Source of the DNA: Corynebacterium amycolatum SK46
GTDB lineage: Bacteria > Actinomycetota > Actinomycetes > Mycobacteriales > Mycobacteriaceae
Reading direction: 5' to 3'
Assembly (NCBI RefSeq): GCF_000173655.1
Contig: NZ_ABZU01000009.1
Span: 45,731 to 109,730, forward strand
Length of the DNA stretch: 64,000 bases
In this document: positions 36,836 to 46,095 of the stretch, piece by piece
Numbering within the stretch: the stretch's first letter is position 1
Layout: each line of letters starts with the position of its first letter
Notes under the pieces: model-generated
Database searches by the model: none
What the model saw: the letters and a program-made list of their open reading frames with translations, nothing else
Told to the model about the DNA's origin: nothing
Made by a program: the position numbers and the translations under genes

Positions 36836-37252
36836 CTAAATCCGCATCTGGCGTGGTCCATCCACAGACCACGTCGCCAGTGCGGCGGCAATCAGCCAGT
36901 CTTCGAAACTCCCCCGGAAGTCTCCCTCCTGGGCATAGACACCAAATACCCCTCGTCCTAGGCTGTCCTCTCTGACGATTCGGGCGAGCTCATAGCCTGG
37001 CCGCTCGATGTCGTAGACCGTGCGAATTCCTCGTCCTTCTCTGTTTAGGACAAAAGAATCCCCCTCATCCGGATTCGTCATTACTAACGCGTTCGTGCTA
37101 AAAAAGCGGGCTTTCACCTGCCAGCCACGCCCTTGTGGCGAGGTAATCCAGAAAGCATTAAAGACCCCGTCCTGACAGCTCCAGCCGTCGGACAGGGTCT
37201 TTTTGTTCTCGTCGTAAACGACGCCGTCTGCAATAGTTGCTACACGATCCAC
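36836..37252 (-). CDS. Hypothetical protein downstream of membrane-anchored partner
   Basis: I do not recognise this protein of about 138 residues. It has short alternating beta-like stretches (GWQVKARFFSTNALVMTN, GIRTVYDIERPGYELARIV) reminiscent of a LURP/tubby-like barrel, and ends IAAALATWSVDGPRQMRI. The start is unclear. A GTG at 37252 overlaps the upstream gene by 13 bp; further upstream extension only runs antisense-like through the neighbour. It is the last gene of the glyS transcript and shares general style with its upstream neighbour, suggesting a functional pair. Confidence 0.55.
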   Translation of the reverse strand: MDRVATIADGVVYDENKKTLSDGWSCQDGVFNAFWITSPQGRGWQVKARFFSTNALVMTNPDEGDSFVLNREGRGIRTVYDIERPGYELARIVREDSLGRGVFGVYAQEGDFRGSFEDWLIAAALATWSVDGPRQMRI

Positions 37253-37809
37253 ACCCAAATCATATAGGCAATCAACAAGAGCAAGCAGACAGTGAGAATC
37301 CAGGTCGAGGAAACCATGCGGGACTCCAGCACTCGACGAGCACTGTAGACCAGGAAGATCTTCTCCTCTTCCGGCAGCGCACGGCCCTCGTCGGTGTCGA
37401 ACTGCACCTCTGCGTGGCGCACGCCACGGGACGCACCGGTGAACTGGCCCCACTTCTCGCCGGTCTTCGCGTTCTCGATGACGTAGTTCGTCGATCCCTC
37501 GCACACCAGCTTGCCTTCGGGACGATTCGGCCCGAAGGTCACTGAAAGCTGCTTGGCTCGCGAAATCTTGTCGCGGTCAGCAGCAACGGTCGAGAACACG
37601 CGGCCGTCGGGAAGCGTGGCGGAAACACGGTGATTAGCAGAGGCGTCAATGACCCACTCCCCTTCCGGGGTGTTGAGGCGATCGCCCTGCTCATCACGGA
37701 TGTACGTGCCGATTTCGGTGCTTTCCTTCAGAATCGGCCAGGTTTGCTCGGATTTTTCCCGAGAGCCGTCGCCGAGACTATAGGATTCCCAAAAAACTTC
37801 TTCGGCCAT
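37240..37809 (-). CDS. Hypothetical tail-anchored protein
   Basis: A 189-residue unknown protein. Residues 30-165 form a beta-rich soluble domain (repeating strand-turn patterns such as GEWVIDASANHRVSATLPDGR and KLVCEGSTNYVIENAKTG, compatible with a LURP-one/tubby-like barrel). The last 20 residues are one hydrophobic helix ending IWVWIV at the stop, so it is probably tail-anchored with its domain in the cytoplasm. The start overlaps the glyS stop by 1 bp (TAATG on the coding strand), giving translational coupling to glycyl-tRNA synthetase. Confidence 0.65.
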   Translation of the reverse strand: MAEEVFWESYSLGDGSREKSEQTWPILKESTEIGTYIRDEQGDRLNTPEGEWVIDASANHRVSATLPDGRVFSTVAADRDKISRAKQLSVTFGPNRPEGKLVCEGSTNYVIENAKTGEKWGQFTGASRGVRHAEVQFDTDEGRALPEEEKIFLVYSARRVLESRMVSSTWILTVCLLLLIAYMIWVWIV

Positions 37810-39191
37810 TAGCAGCCCACCAGGCGAGCGGCGAGGTAGCCTTCCAGCTCGTCAATCTTGACGCGCTCCTGCTCCATGGTGTCGCGGTCGCGGACGGTGA
37901 CAGCGTTGTCCTCGAGAGTATCGAAGTCAACGGTGACACAGAACGGAGTACCAATCTCATCCTGGCGACGGTAACGACGGCCGATAGCACCGGAGGTGTC
38001 GTAATCGACGGCCCAGTACTGGCGCAGCTTGTCCGCGACAGCCTCAGCAGTAGGAGTCAGGGTGTCCTTCTTCGACAGTGGCAGAACAGCAACCTTAACC
38101 GGCGACAGACGCGGGTCGAGCTTCAGCACGGTACGGGTGTCGGTGCCGCCCTTTGCGTTCGGCACCTCTTCCTCGGTGTAGGCATCGCACAGGAAGGCCA
38201 TCAGGGCGCGGGTCAGACCGAAGGACGGCTCAATGACGTACGGAACGTACTTTTCGCCGGTGACCTGGTCGTGGTAACGCAGGTCTTCCTTGGAGTGCTC
38301 GATGTGGCAGCCGAGGTCGTAGTCCGTACGGTTGGCGACACCCATCAGCTCGCCCCACTCGTTGCCCTGGAAGTGGAAGCGGTACTCGAAGTCAATCGTG
38401 CGTGCAGAGTAGTGAGCGCGCTCGTCCGGAACGTCGAACTGACGCATGTTCTCCGGGTTAACGCCCAGGTCGATGAACCAGTTCCAGCAAGCGTCGACCC
38501 ACTCATCAAACTTCTCTTCCGCCTGATCCGGTGCGACGAAGTACTCGATCTCCATCTGTTCGAACTCGCGGGTACGGAAGATGAAGTTACCCGGGGTAAT
38601 CTCGTTGCGGAATGCCTTACCGGTCTGGCCGATACCGAACGGTGGCTTAATACGAGCCGTGGTCATAACGTTCTTGAAGTTGACGAAGATGCCCTGAGCG
38701 GTCTCCGGGCGCATGTAGTGCAGGCCCTGCTCATTGTCCACCGGGCCGAGGTAGGTCTTCATCAGACCGGAGAACATCTGCGGCTCAGTCCACTTACCCG
38801 GCTGACCGGTCTCCGGATCCGGAACATCTGCCAGACCATTGGCCGGCGGGTGACCGTGCTTGGCCTCGTAGGCCTCCAGTAGGTGGTCAGCGCGGTAGCG
38901 CTTGTGGGTGTGCAGGGACTCCACCAGCGGGTCGGTGAAGGTAGCGACGTGGCCGGAAGCTTCCCAGACCTGGCGCGGCAGGATAATGGAGGAATCCAGG
39001 CCGACGACATCCTTACGGCCGGTGACGAAGGTCTTCCACCACTGGCGCTTGATGTTTTCCTTCAGCTCCACACCCAGGGGACCGTAATCCCATGCCGAGC
39101 GTGTACCGCCGTAAATTTCACCACACGGGTAAACGAATCCCCTGCGCTTACACAGGTTGGCGACGGTATCGACAACTGACTTAGGTGCCAC
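37809..39191 (-). CDS. glyS: Glycyl-tRNA synthetase (dimeric class II)
   Basis: A 460-residue alpha2-type glycyl-tRNA synthetase. Class II motifs are present: motif 2 [24 protein letters not shown] and motif 3 [17 protein letters not shown]. The N-terminal [21 protein letters not shown] segment ([23 protein letters not shown]) and the C-terminal anticodon-binding domain ([12 protein letters not shown]) complete it. It charges tRNA-Gly. It is divergent from zur across 190 bp and heads a transcript with two hypothetical genes. Confidence 0.96.
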   Translation of the reverse strand: MAPKSVVDTVANLCKRRGFVYPCGEIYGGTRSAWDYGPLGVELKENIKRQWWKTFVTGRKDVVGLDSSIILPRQVWEASGHVATFTDPLVESLHTHKRYRADHLLEAYEAKHGHPPANGLADVPDPETGQPGKWTEPQMFSGLMKTYLGPVDNEQGLHYMRPETAQGIFVNFKNVMTTARIKPPFGIGQTGKAFRNEITPGNFIFRTREFEQMEIEYFVAPDQAEEKFDEWVDACWNWFIDLGVNPENMRQFDVPDERAHYSARTIDFEYRFHFQGNEWGELMGVANRTDYDLGCHIEHSKEDLRYHDQVTGEKYVPYVIEPSFGLTRALMAFLCDAYTEEEVPNAKGGTDTRTVLKLDPRLSPVKVAVLPLSKKDTLTPTAEAVADKLRQYWAVDYDTSGAIGRRYRRQDEIGTPFCVTVDFDTLEDNAVTVRDRDTMEQERVKIDELEGYLAARLVGC

Positions 39192-39333
39192 GGTCTAGAC
39201 CACTCCTTATAAATGGCTTCGCATCGCACACCACACGCCTTTTCCGGACACTCAATTCAGCCCGTTCCGTGCGGCGGACGACATAATGAAAAGCAAAATG
39301 TACTGACCCCGACAGGCCAGTTAAAAGTTCCCC

Positions 39334-39339
39334 TATACT
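39334..39339 (+). promoter_or_regulatory. -10 box of zur
   Basis: TATACT, 43 bp before the zur ATG. The -35 is weak, as is common in corynebacteria. Confidence 0.5.
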
Positions 39340-39355
39340 CTAGCGCATCTTGTCC

Positions 39356-39379
39356 AACCGATACCGGGTAGTGTCGGTT
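39356..39379. promoter_or_regulatory. Inverted repeat at the zur start
   Basis: AACCGATAC and GTGTCGGTT form a 9-bp palindrome with one mismatch around a 6-nt centre, ending 2 bp before the ATG and lying in the transcribed leader. It could be an autoregulatory operator or an RNA hairpin masking the start. It does not resemble the usual Zur box. Confidence 0.4.
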
Positions 39380-39381
39380 AC

Positions 39382-39876
39382 ATGGCTGGCGAAGATATGC
39401 ACGAAGTTAGTTCTGGCGAAAACCCACGCGATACGGGCTCCCCCGCTAGCGCCGGGGCACACGCCTCCGCGCGGCCGGCCGCAACCCGCATCGGCCAGCG
39501 CAGTACTCGCCAACGCCGCGCCGTCGTGTCGATTATGAGTGAGGCCCCTAATTTTCGCTCCGCTGCTGACATTCATAAGTCGCTGACGGAGCGGGGGGAC
39601 AAGGTCGGCTTGACGACGGTCTATCGGACGCTCCAGTCCCTTGCGGAAATGGACATTGTCGATGTTCTGCACAATGCCTCCGGAGAGGCTCTCTACCGGC
39701 TGTGCGGTGACCACCACCATCATCACCTGGTCTGCACCGATTGTGGCAGCACCGTTGAAGTCGCTGGCGGACCAGTCGAGCAGTGGGCTCGAAGCCTGGC
39801 GGAGGAGCACGGTTTTAATCTGACCGGGCACACTGCCGAAGTTTTCGGCCTGTGCAGGGACTGCCAGAAGAAGTAG
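39382..39876 (+). CDS. zur: Zinc uptake regulator, Fur family (Zur/FurB)
   Basis: A 164-residue Fur-family repressor with an approximately 35-residue disordered N-terminal extension. The winged helix covers 40-100 (TRQRRAVVSIMSEAPNFRSAADIHKSL, VGLTTVYRTLQSL). The metal-binding C-terminal domain has the CGDHHHHHLVC sensor segment and CxxC pairs CTDC and CRDC for structural zinc. Position beside glyS and uppS matches zur of C. glutamicum and furB of mycobacteria. There it is preceded by an ArsR/SmtB-type zinc repressor gene; here none exists between glyS and zur. Confidence 0.93.
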   Translation: MAGEDMHEVSSGENPRDTGSPASAGAHASARPAATRIGQRSTRQRRAVVSIMSEAPNFRSAADIHKSLTERGDKVGLTTVYRTLQSLAEMDIVDVLHNASGEALYRLCGDHHHHHLVCTDCGSTVEVAGGPVEQWARSLAEEHGFNLTGHTAEVFGLCRDCQKK

Positions 39877-39904
39877 CCCGGCCTCCCGCCCCAAAAAACC
39901 AGCT

Positions 39905-40627
39905 TTAGGCCTTGCCGAACCTACGGTCGCGCTTGGCGTACTCCACCACTGCGGCGCGCATGTCATCCCGACCGAAATCCGGGAAAAGCTTGTCCTGATA
40001 GACCATCTCCGCATAGGCGGACTGCCAGATCAAGAAGTTGGACGTGCGCTGCTCGCCCGACGGACGCAGGAACAGATCAACATCCGGCATGGTTGGCTCG
40101 TCCAGGAATTGCGCGAAAGACTTCTCGGTCAAGTCATATTCGCTGAGCTCCCCTGCTGCTGCCTGACGAGCAATTTCCCTGGCAGCGTCGACAATTTCGG
40201 CACGGCCACCGTAGTTGACGCACATATACAGAGTTAGCGCGTCATTGTCCTTCGTCTGCTCCTCGGCAATCTCCAGTTCTTTAATCACTGAGCGCCACAG
40301 TCGCGGACGACGCCCTGCCCAACGCACGCGAACGTTCTTCGAATCCAGCTCATCACGACGTCGGCGCAGCACATCGCGATTAAAGCCCATAAGGAATCGG
40401 ACCTCATCGACCGAACGGTGCCAATTCTCAGTGGAAAATGCGTAAGCCGACAGGTGCTTGACGCCCATCTCCAAACAAGCATCGACGCACTCCATCAGCA
40501 CGGCCTCACCACGCTTGTGCCCCTCAGTGCGTTTGAGCCCACGCTGCTGCGCCCATCTACCATTGCCGTCCATCACGAGCGCGATGTGATTGGGCACGAA
40601 TTGCTGCGGTACAGGAGGATTCAACAC
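39905..40627 (-). CDS. uppS: Isoprenyl transferase (undecaprenyl/decaprenyl diphosphate synthase)
   Basis: A 240-residue cis-prenyltransferase that makes the long polyprenyl diphosphate carrier for peptidoglycan and arabinogalactan. The substrate Asp is D20 in VMDGNGRWA, and other signature blocks are [15 protein letters not shown] and [15 protein letters not shown]. It follows recO by 28 bp and ends the minus-strand operon that begins upstream of hemW. Confidence 0.95.
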   Translation of the reverse strand: MLNPPVPQQFVPNHIALVMDGNGRWAQQRGLKRTEGHKRGEAVLMECVDACLEMGVKHLSAYAFSTENWHRSVDEVRFLMGFNRDVLRRRRDELDSKNVRVRWAGRRPRLWRSVIKELEIAEEQTKDNDALTLYMCVNYGGRAEIVDAAREIARQAAAGELSEYDLTEKSFAQFLDEPTMPDVDLFLRPSGEQRTSNFLIWQSAYAEMVYQDKLFPDFGRDDMRAAVVEYAKRDRRFGKA

Positions 40628-40655
40628 GCTTCCTATTGTGCCCCACCGCTACTGT

Positions 40656-41405
40656 TTACTGCCAAAAAGCATCCACGTGTTCCAGCGCTGGCACTCGGCG
40701 GCCCAGGTAGTACTGCAGGTACTTCGCCGTCAGGGTACGCGCCGTCGCCATCCGTCCCTCGAATTCGCTTGACGACGTATCGATGCCCGACCACTGCTCA
40801 TGGGCAAGTTGCCACATCAGATGCAGAACCTCAGTCGGCGGAGTATCCGCACCCGGTGGCCGGCAGTTGGTACACACTGCTCCGCCCAGTGCGGGGGAAA
40901 ACGCATGATGTGGCCCGGCCTTGCCGCAGCCTGCGCATTCAAACAGGCTCGGCTGCCAGCCGGCTTGCGCCATTGCCCGCAGGATGTAGGAGGTCAACAA
41001 CAAATCGGGACGATGTCGCCTGGCTGCAATATCATCGAGCGATTGGGTGGCGAGGTCCCACAATTCGGGAGCCGGTACTTGCTCCTCGCCGACAATGCGT
41101 TCGGCGACGTCCAGGACTGCACACGCACAGGTGTAGCGCGCATAGTCGTCGACAAGCGGTGCCGCCCACGTGCGCACGGTATCTGCGCCTGCGATAGTGG
41201 ACAGCCCCCGGCGTGGGTAGATGTTGACATTCACGTCGACGAATGGTGACAAGCGAGAGCCGAATCGGCTCTTCGCGCGGCGCACACCTTTGGCGACACC
41301 GCGGACTAGGCCGTGGTCGCGGGTGAAAAGGACGATGATGCGGTCGGCTTCGCCGAGGTCGTAGCGGCGCACGACCAGCGCACGGTCGCGATACGGCTCG
41401 ACCAA
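40656..41405 (-). CDS. recO: DNA repair protein RecO
   Basis: A 249-residue RecO of the RecFOR pathway. An N-terminal OB fold (RALVVRRYDLGEADRIIVLFTRDHG) is followed by a helical domain with a C4 zinc site (CAGCGKAG and CTNCRPPG). RecO promotes RecA loading on SSB-coated gaps. It begins 4 bp after the era stop, so the two are tightly linked. Confidence 0.94.
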   Translation of the reverse strand: MVEPYRDRALVVRRYDLGEADRIIVLFTRDHGLVRGVAKGVRRAKSRFGSRLSPFVDVNVNIYPRRGLSTIAGADTVRTWAAPLVDDYARYTCACAVLDVAERIVGEEQVPAPELWDLATQSLDDIAARRHRPDLLLTSYILRAMAQAGWQPSLFECAGCGKAGPHHAFSPALGGAVCTNCRPPGADTPPTEVLHLMWQLAHEQWSGIDTSSSEFEGRMATARTLTAKYLQYYLGRRVPALEHVDAFWQ

Positions 41406-41409
41406 TTTT

Positions 41410-42369
41410 TTAGAATCCCAACTTGCCCAGCTGCTTCGGGTCCGACTGCCAGTCCTTCAGCACCTTCACGCGCAGGTCGAGGTAAACATTCTGACCGAGC
41501 AGCGCAATGAGTTCCTTACGAGCCTTGTGAATGGTGGTGCCCATGCGTCGACCGTCGCGCCCCATGAGGATGGACTTCTGCCCCGAACGCTCGACATAGA
41601 TAACGGCGTGGACATCCAGGACGCCTTCGCGGTCCTGGTTTGGCAGCACCTCATCAATCTGGACCGCCACGGAGTGCGGCAACTCATCGCGCAGACCGCC
41701 GAGGGCCGCCTCGCGGATGAGCTCTGCCATCCGGGTGTGCAGATCCTCATCGGTGATGTGCCCCTTCGGGTACAGGCGCGGACCCTCCGGCAACTGGGAA
41801 GCCATGACATCAATCAGCGTGTTGATGTTCTCGCCGGACTTCGACGACAGTGGCACCAGCTCGGCATCCGGACCGAGCAACTCCTGCAGCTCGATCAGGC
41901 GCTCAATAATGGTGTCGCGCGAGACCTTATCCACCTTGGACACAATGCCCATGATGTTCTTGCAACCTTTGGAGACATTCTCGTAAATCCAGCGGTCACC
42001 AGGGCCAATTTTCTCGTCGGCAGGCACGACCATCGCGACCAAGTCCACATCGGAGTAGGTCTCCTGAACCATGTCATTCAGGCGCTCGCCGAGCAGCGTG
42101 CGTGGCTTGTGCAGACCTGGCGTATCCACGACAACAATCTGACAGTTCTCGCGGTGGACTACACCTCGGACTGGATGACGCGTGGTTTCCGGCTGGTTAG
42201 CGGTAATAGCGATCTTCTCGCCCACCAGGGAATTGGTCAGCGTGGACTTACCGGTATTCGGACGCCCCACGATAGAGACGAACCCAGAGCGAAAGCCCTC
42301 CGGCGCACTGTAATCATCAGCAGCTCCGCCAAGTCCAGCATTGGCCAGCATGTCATCAAGATTGCCCAT
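41410..42369 (-). CDS. era: GTPase Era
   Basis: A 319-residue essential GTPase for 30S assembly that binds 16S rRNA. G1 is GRPNTGKST (35-43), G3 DTPGLHKP, G4 SKVDKV and the C-terminal KH domain contains GRDGRRMGTTIHKARKEL. The ATG at 42369 gives a 27-residue N-terminal extension relative to E. coli Era and overlaps the CNNM gene by 14 bp. It sits between the CNNM gene and recO, the usual actinobacterial position. Confidence 0.95.
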   Translation of the reverse strand: MGNLDDMLANAGLGGAADDYSAPEGFRSGFVSIVGRPNTGKSTLTNSLVGEKIAITANQPETTRHPVRGVVHRENCQIVVVDTPGLHKPRTLLGERLNDMVQETYSDVDLVAMVVPADEKIGPGDRWIYENVSKGCKNIMGIVSKVDKVSRDTIIERLIELQELLGPDAELVPLSSKSGENINTLIDVMASQLPEGPRLYPKGHITDEDLHTRMAELIREAALGGLRDELPHSVAVQIDEVLPNQDREGVLDVHAVIYVERSGQKSILMGRDGRRMGTTIHKARKELIALLGQNVYLDLRVKVLKDWQSDPKQLGKLGF

Positions 42370-43684
42370 CAGTATCTTCTTCCTCGGAGTAAAACTCCGC
42401 AGTCGGCTCCACCACCACAGTGCGTACTCGCATACGACCACGACGGTCACGCGAGCCCTCGGCGGTAAACTTCAGTCCTGCATATTCTACGTACGAACCC
42501 GGCAGTGGCACACGTCCAAGCTCATATGCCAACAGACCGGAGACCGTATCCACCTCATCGGTGACCTCGTCATCGAAGACGAGTTCGCGCCCATGAGCTT
42601 CGTCGTAAAGCTCAATGAGCTCGCCCAAGCTGAGGCGCGCCTGCACGCGGTAGGAGGCATCCCCCAGCGGTTCGATGGGGGCCTGCTCGGCCTCGTCGTA
42701 TTCGTCGGCAATCTCACCGACAATCTCCTCGAGGATGTCCTCAATAGAGATAAGACCGGCGACCGATCCGTATTCGTCGATGAGAATGGCGATGTGATTG
42801 CGGGTGCGCTGCATTTCATCGAGCAGATCATCCAGTGGCTTGGAGTCGGGCACAAAGACGCAGTCGCGCATGACCTCGGAGACACGGACACCGCGACCGC
42901 CATCAGTACGCGAGTACGTCTGCTGGACAATGTCCTTTAAGTAAATGACGCCGACGATGTCCTCAACGCTCTCGCCAATCACCGGCAGTCGCGAGTGACC
43001 CGACTTCACGCATAGAGCCACTGCCTGACCACAGTGCTTATCCGCCTCGATCCACACCATCTCTGGGCGCGGAACCATAACAACGCGTGCCGACGTTTCC
43101 GCGAGATCAAACACAGACTGAATCATGCGGCGCTCATCGTGCTCCACAATGCCGCGCTCCTGGGCGATATCGACCATCTCGCGCAACTCGACTTCGGTGG
43201 CGAACGGGCCATCGCGGAAACCACCACCAGGGGTGATGATGTTGCCGAACCAAATCAGCAACTTTTCAAGTGGCCCCAACACCTTGGCCATAAAACTCAG
43301 GACGACCGCGGTGGCAAGGGAAATCGAGTACGGATTCTTCCGACCCATCGTGCGGGAAAACACCCCGAGGACCAGGAAGGTGAACAGAGCCAGCAACACC
43401 ACTGCAGCCACAATGGCCCAGCGTTCCGGCTCGAAAAGCTTGAGACAGACTGCCGCAAGCGTCACTGCACCGATTGATTCGCACAGCGTACGCAAAATCA
43501 CCAACACATTTACGTGCCGAGCCCGATTCTCTACGACCTTGAGAAGAGCATTAGCACCTGCGACCTCGTCATGCTGCAGTTCTGCCACGCGCGCACGGGA
43601 AATGCCTGCGACCGCAGTTTCGACTGTGTTGAGTCCGCCAGCGCAGATCATCGCCACAACGGCGACAATTATCAAAGTGATCAT
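42356..43684 (-). CDS. CNNM/CorC family membrane protein with CBS pair
   Basis: A 442-residue protein. The N-terminal DUF21/CNNM membrane domain (about 1-150, four helices) is followed by a CBS pair (about 200-325; [36 protein letters not shown]) and a CorC/HlyC C-terminal domain (about 345-430). Members transport or regulate magnesium/cobalt. It overlaps ybeY by 4 bp and era by 14 bp, the normal neighbourhood of this gene in actinobacteria. The cytidine deaminase gene found here in mycobacteria is absent. Confidence 0.9.
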   Translation of the reverse strand: MITLIIVAVVAMICAGGLNTVETAVAGISRARVAELQHDEVAGANALLKVVENRARHVNVLVILRTLCESIGAVTLAAVCLKLFEPERWAIVAAVVLLALFTFLVLGVFSRTMGRKNPYSISLATAVVLSFMAKVLGPLEKLLIWFGNIITPGGGFRDGPFATEVELREMVDIAQERGIVEHDERRMIQSVFDLAETSARVVMVPRPEMVWIEADKHCGQAVALCVKSGHSRLPVIGESVEDIVGVIYLKDIVQQTYSRTDGGRGVRVSEVMRDCVFVPDSKPLDDLLDEMQRTRNHIAILIDEYGSVAGLISIEDILEEIVGEIADEYDEAEQAPIEPLGDASYRVQARLSLGELIELYDEAHGRELVFDDEVTDEVDTVSGLLAYELGRVPLPGSYVEYAGLKFTAEGSRDRRGRMRVRTVVVEPTAEFYSEEEDTDGQS

Positions 43685-44214
43685 CGCTCGTTAGAACGCT
43701 CCGGGAACGCATTGGGGTTAATTGGTTTTTCGGAAAAGCTCACGCCACGACGATCGATGTCGTCGTACCAATCCGCCAACAGGCCATTTTGCAGGGAGAA
43801 CATCTGGCGCTCTTCCTCCGCCGTGACATGGTCATAGCCCAACAGGTGTAGTACCCCGTGCACGGTGAGCAGAACCAACTCGTGGCTCAGCGGATGGCCT
43901 GCACGCTCAGCCTGCCCCGCGGCAAACTCCGGGCACAACACAATATCGCCCAGCATCGCAGGCCCTGGGCTAGCTGCGTCTGGTCGGCCAGAGCCGGGAG
44001 TGAGCTCATCCATCGGGAAGCTCATCACATCCGTCGGACCCGGCAGATCCAGCCAGCGCACATGGAGGTCTTCGATCGTCTTCAAGTCGACAATGTGAAT
44101 GCTCAGCTCAGCTGCCGGATGCACGTCCAGGCGGCCCAGCGCATAACGGGCAACGTCGATAAGCGACTCTTCATTGACGCCCTGACCGGACTCGTTGAAA
44201 ACTTCAATGCTCAT
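43681..44214 (-). CDS. ybeY: Endoribonuclease YbeY
   Basis: A 177-residue metal-dependent RNase for 16S rRNA 3'-end maturation and ribosome quality control. The zinc site is H119, H123 and H129 in [11 protein letters not shown]. The upstream DVMSFPMDE segment is also conserved. It is followed directly by the CNNM gene (4-bp overlap). Confidence 0.95.
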   Translation of the reverse strand: MSIEVFNESGQGVNEESLIDVARYALGRLDVHPAAELSIHIVDLKTIEDLHVRWLDLPGPTDVMSFPMDELTPGSGRPDAASPGPAMLGDIVLCPEFAAGQAERAGHPLSHELVLLTVHGVLHLLGYDHVTAEEERQMFSLQNGLLADWYDDIDRRGVSFSEKPINPNAFPERSNER

Positions 44215-44230
44215 GTAACTTCAGCGTCCT

Positions 44231-45259
44231 TTATCGCTTTGTGGCGGACTGTCGCTTTTGTGGGGACTCGGCGCCCTGCTCAATACCTTCGTTATAGGCA
44301 TCGTAGTCATCGTAGGCCTCGACAATTGCGGTTACCAGCGGGTTGCGCACCACATCTGCAGCGGCCAGCGCCGGAAAAGCGATTCCCGGCACGCCGCGCA
44401 ACACCTCACGGGCGACGGCCAGACCGGACTTCTGCCCTCGAGGCAGGTCGACCTGGCTGGCGTCACCGGTGATCACCATCTTCGAACCGAAGCCCAGGCG
44501 GGTGAGGAACATTTTCATCTGCGCCGGAGTAGTGTTCTGTGCTTCGTCGAGAATGATGAACGCATTGTTCAAGGTACGGCCGCGCATGTACGCCAGCGGT
44601 GCGACCTCCACTACCCCAGTTTCCATCAGCTTTGGAATCAGCTCTGGCTCGAGCATTTCACGCATCGCATCGTGCAATGGGCGCAGGTAGGGGTCAATCT
44701 TCTCGTGCAGAGTACCCGGCAGGAAGCCCAGGTTCTCACCCGCCTCCACTGCGGGGCGAGTCAGAATAATGCGTTCTACCTGCTTATTCTTCAGCGCAGC
44801 AACGGCCTTGGCCATGGCCAGGAAGGTCTTGCCCGTACCGGCGGGGCCGATACCGAAAACAACGTTATAGCGGTCGATGGCATCGACGTAGTTCTTTTGC
44901 CCCTCGGTCTTGGGACGCACGGTCTTGCCACGATGTGTCACGATGCCGCCACCGAGCACCTCGCTGGCGGACTTCTCCCCGCGATCCACAATGCCCACCG
45001 CGTGCCGCACCGACTCCGGCGAGAGCTCATGCCCACGACGGGCCATCGCCTCTAGCTCCTTGAACGCACGGACAGCCAACGAAACATCCGCCGGGGCGCC
45101 CTTAATGGTCACAACCCCGCCGCGGACATGAATATCCGCTGCCAGCAGAGATTCCAACAGACGTAAATTCTGGTCCGCATGACCGACCACAATCGGCGCG
45201 AGATTGTCATCGAGCTCGACGACGGCGGTGGTACGAGCAGTTACTGAATACTTTGTCAT
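44231..45259 (-). CDS. phoH: PhoH family ATPase
   Basis: A 342-residue PhoH protein. A short KH-like N-terminal domain (15-75) precedes the P-loop ATPase with G-P-A-G-T-G-K-T at 138-145 and Walker B AFIILDEAQNTT. The NNAFIILDEAQ motif is typical. It is placed next to ybeY, as in most bacteria, and is thought to act in RNA metabolism. Unlike the PhoH at 20 kb it has no PIN domain. Confidence 0.94.
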   Translation of the reverse strand: MTKYSVTARTTAVVELDDNLAPIVVGHADQNLRLLESLLAADIHVRGGVVTIKGAPADVSLAVRAFKELEAMARRGHELSPESVRHAVGIVDRGEKSASEVLGGGIVTHRGKTVRPKTEGQKNYVDAIDRYNVVFGIGPAGTGKTFLAMAKAVAALKNKQVERIILTRPAVEAGENLGFLPGTLHEKIDPYLRPLHDAMREMLEPELIPKLMETGVVEVAPLAYMRGRTLNNAFIILDEAQNTTPAQMKMFLTRLGFGSKMVITGDASQVDLPRGQKSGLAVAREVLRGVPGIAFPALAAADVVRNPLVTAIVEAYDDYDAYNEGIEQGAESPQKRQSATKR

Positions 45260-45271
45260 TATGCGTCTATC

Positions 45272-46051
45272 CTACTGACCACGCGTGGGTGCGCCGCCCC
45301 AGCGCTTTGTCAACGGACCCAGTGCGCAAAGAGCAGCAGCTCCCGCGAGGGCGCTGCGGAGAACTGTCGGGCCAAGTACTACCGAGCTCGCACCCGCGGC
45401 ACGAAAGGCCTCGAGTTCTCCGGGGCTGACTCCCCCTTCTGGGCCGACGATGAAAAGAACCTTGTCAGCGTTTGCTGCCTGTGCGGCGAGTTTCACGAAC
45501 GGAGCGGTTTCCTCCTCGTGCAAAACGGCTGCCACACCACCTGCTGACGTGGTTTCCCGGATGAGTTGTTCAATATCGGCGGAGCTATGCAGGTCAGCGA
45601 CCGGCGGAATCCATGCACGACGAGCCTGCTTGGCTGCCTCGCGCGCAGCCGACTGCCACTTGGCGCGGGCCTTAGTGACCTTCGCGGTACCCTGCCATCG
45701 GGCCACACAATTCACGGCCGCCCAGGGGATAATCTCATCGACCCCGGCCTCGGTCATCAAATCGACCGCAAGCTCAGCACGATCCGACTTCGGCAGTGCC
45801 TGCACCACAGTGACGTGCGGGCGCGGACGTGGACGTTCCTCGGCGGCAATCACGCGAACGTGGACCTCACGCGAATCTACGTGCATGAGCTGTGCCCGCA
45901 CCACCTTGTCCGCACCATTGGCAAGAAGAATCTCCGTGCCCGCCTTCAGTCTGCGAACGCTGATGTGTTTTGCCTCCGACCCAAGGATTCGAATGATTTC
46001 TTCCGGGCGCGGCAGCTCGGTGAACTCACCGAGGAATACGGGCAAACTCAT
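45272..46051 (-). CDS. rsmE: 16S rRNA (uracil-1498-N3) methyltransferase RsmE
   Basis: A 259-residue SPOUT methyltransferase. The N-terminal PUA-like domain contains HISVRRLKAGTEILLANG, and the C-terminal knot has the SAM-binding IVGPEGGVSPGELEAF and LGPTVLRSALAGAAAL segments. It methylates U1498 in the decoding region. It follows dnaJ by 44 bp in the same operon. Confidence 0.94.
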   Translation of the reverse strand: MSLPVFLGEFTELPRPEEIIRILGSEAKHISVRRLKAGTEILLANGADKVVRAQLMHVDSREVHVRVIAAEERPRPRPHVTVVQALPKSDRAELAVDLMTEAGVDEIIPWAAVNCVARWQGTAKVTKARAKWQSAAREAAKQARRAWIPPVADLHSSADIEQLIRETTSAGGVAAVLHEEETAPFVKLAAQAANADKVLFIVGPEGGVSPGELEAFRAAGASSVVLGPTVLRSALAGAAALCALGPLTKRWGGAPTRGQ

Positions 46052-46095
46052 GTGTGCTTCACACTCACTGGAGGGGGCGTTGGGGATGGCGTGTT

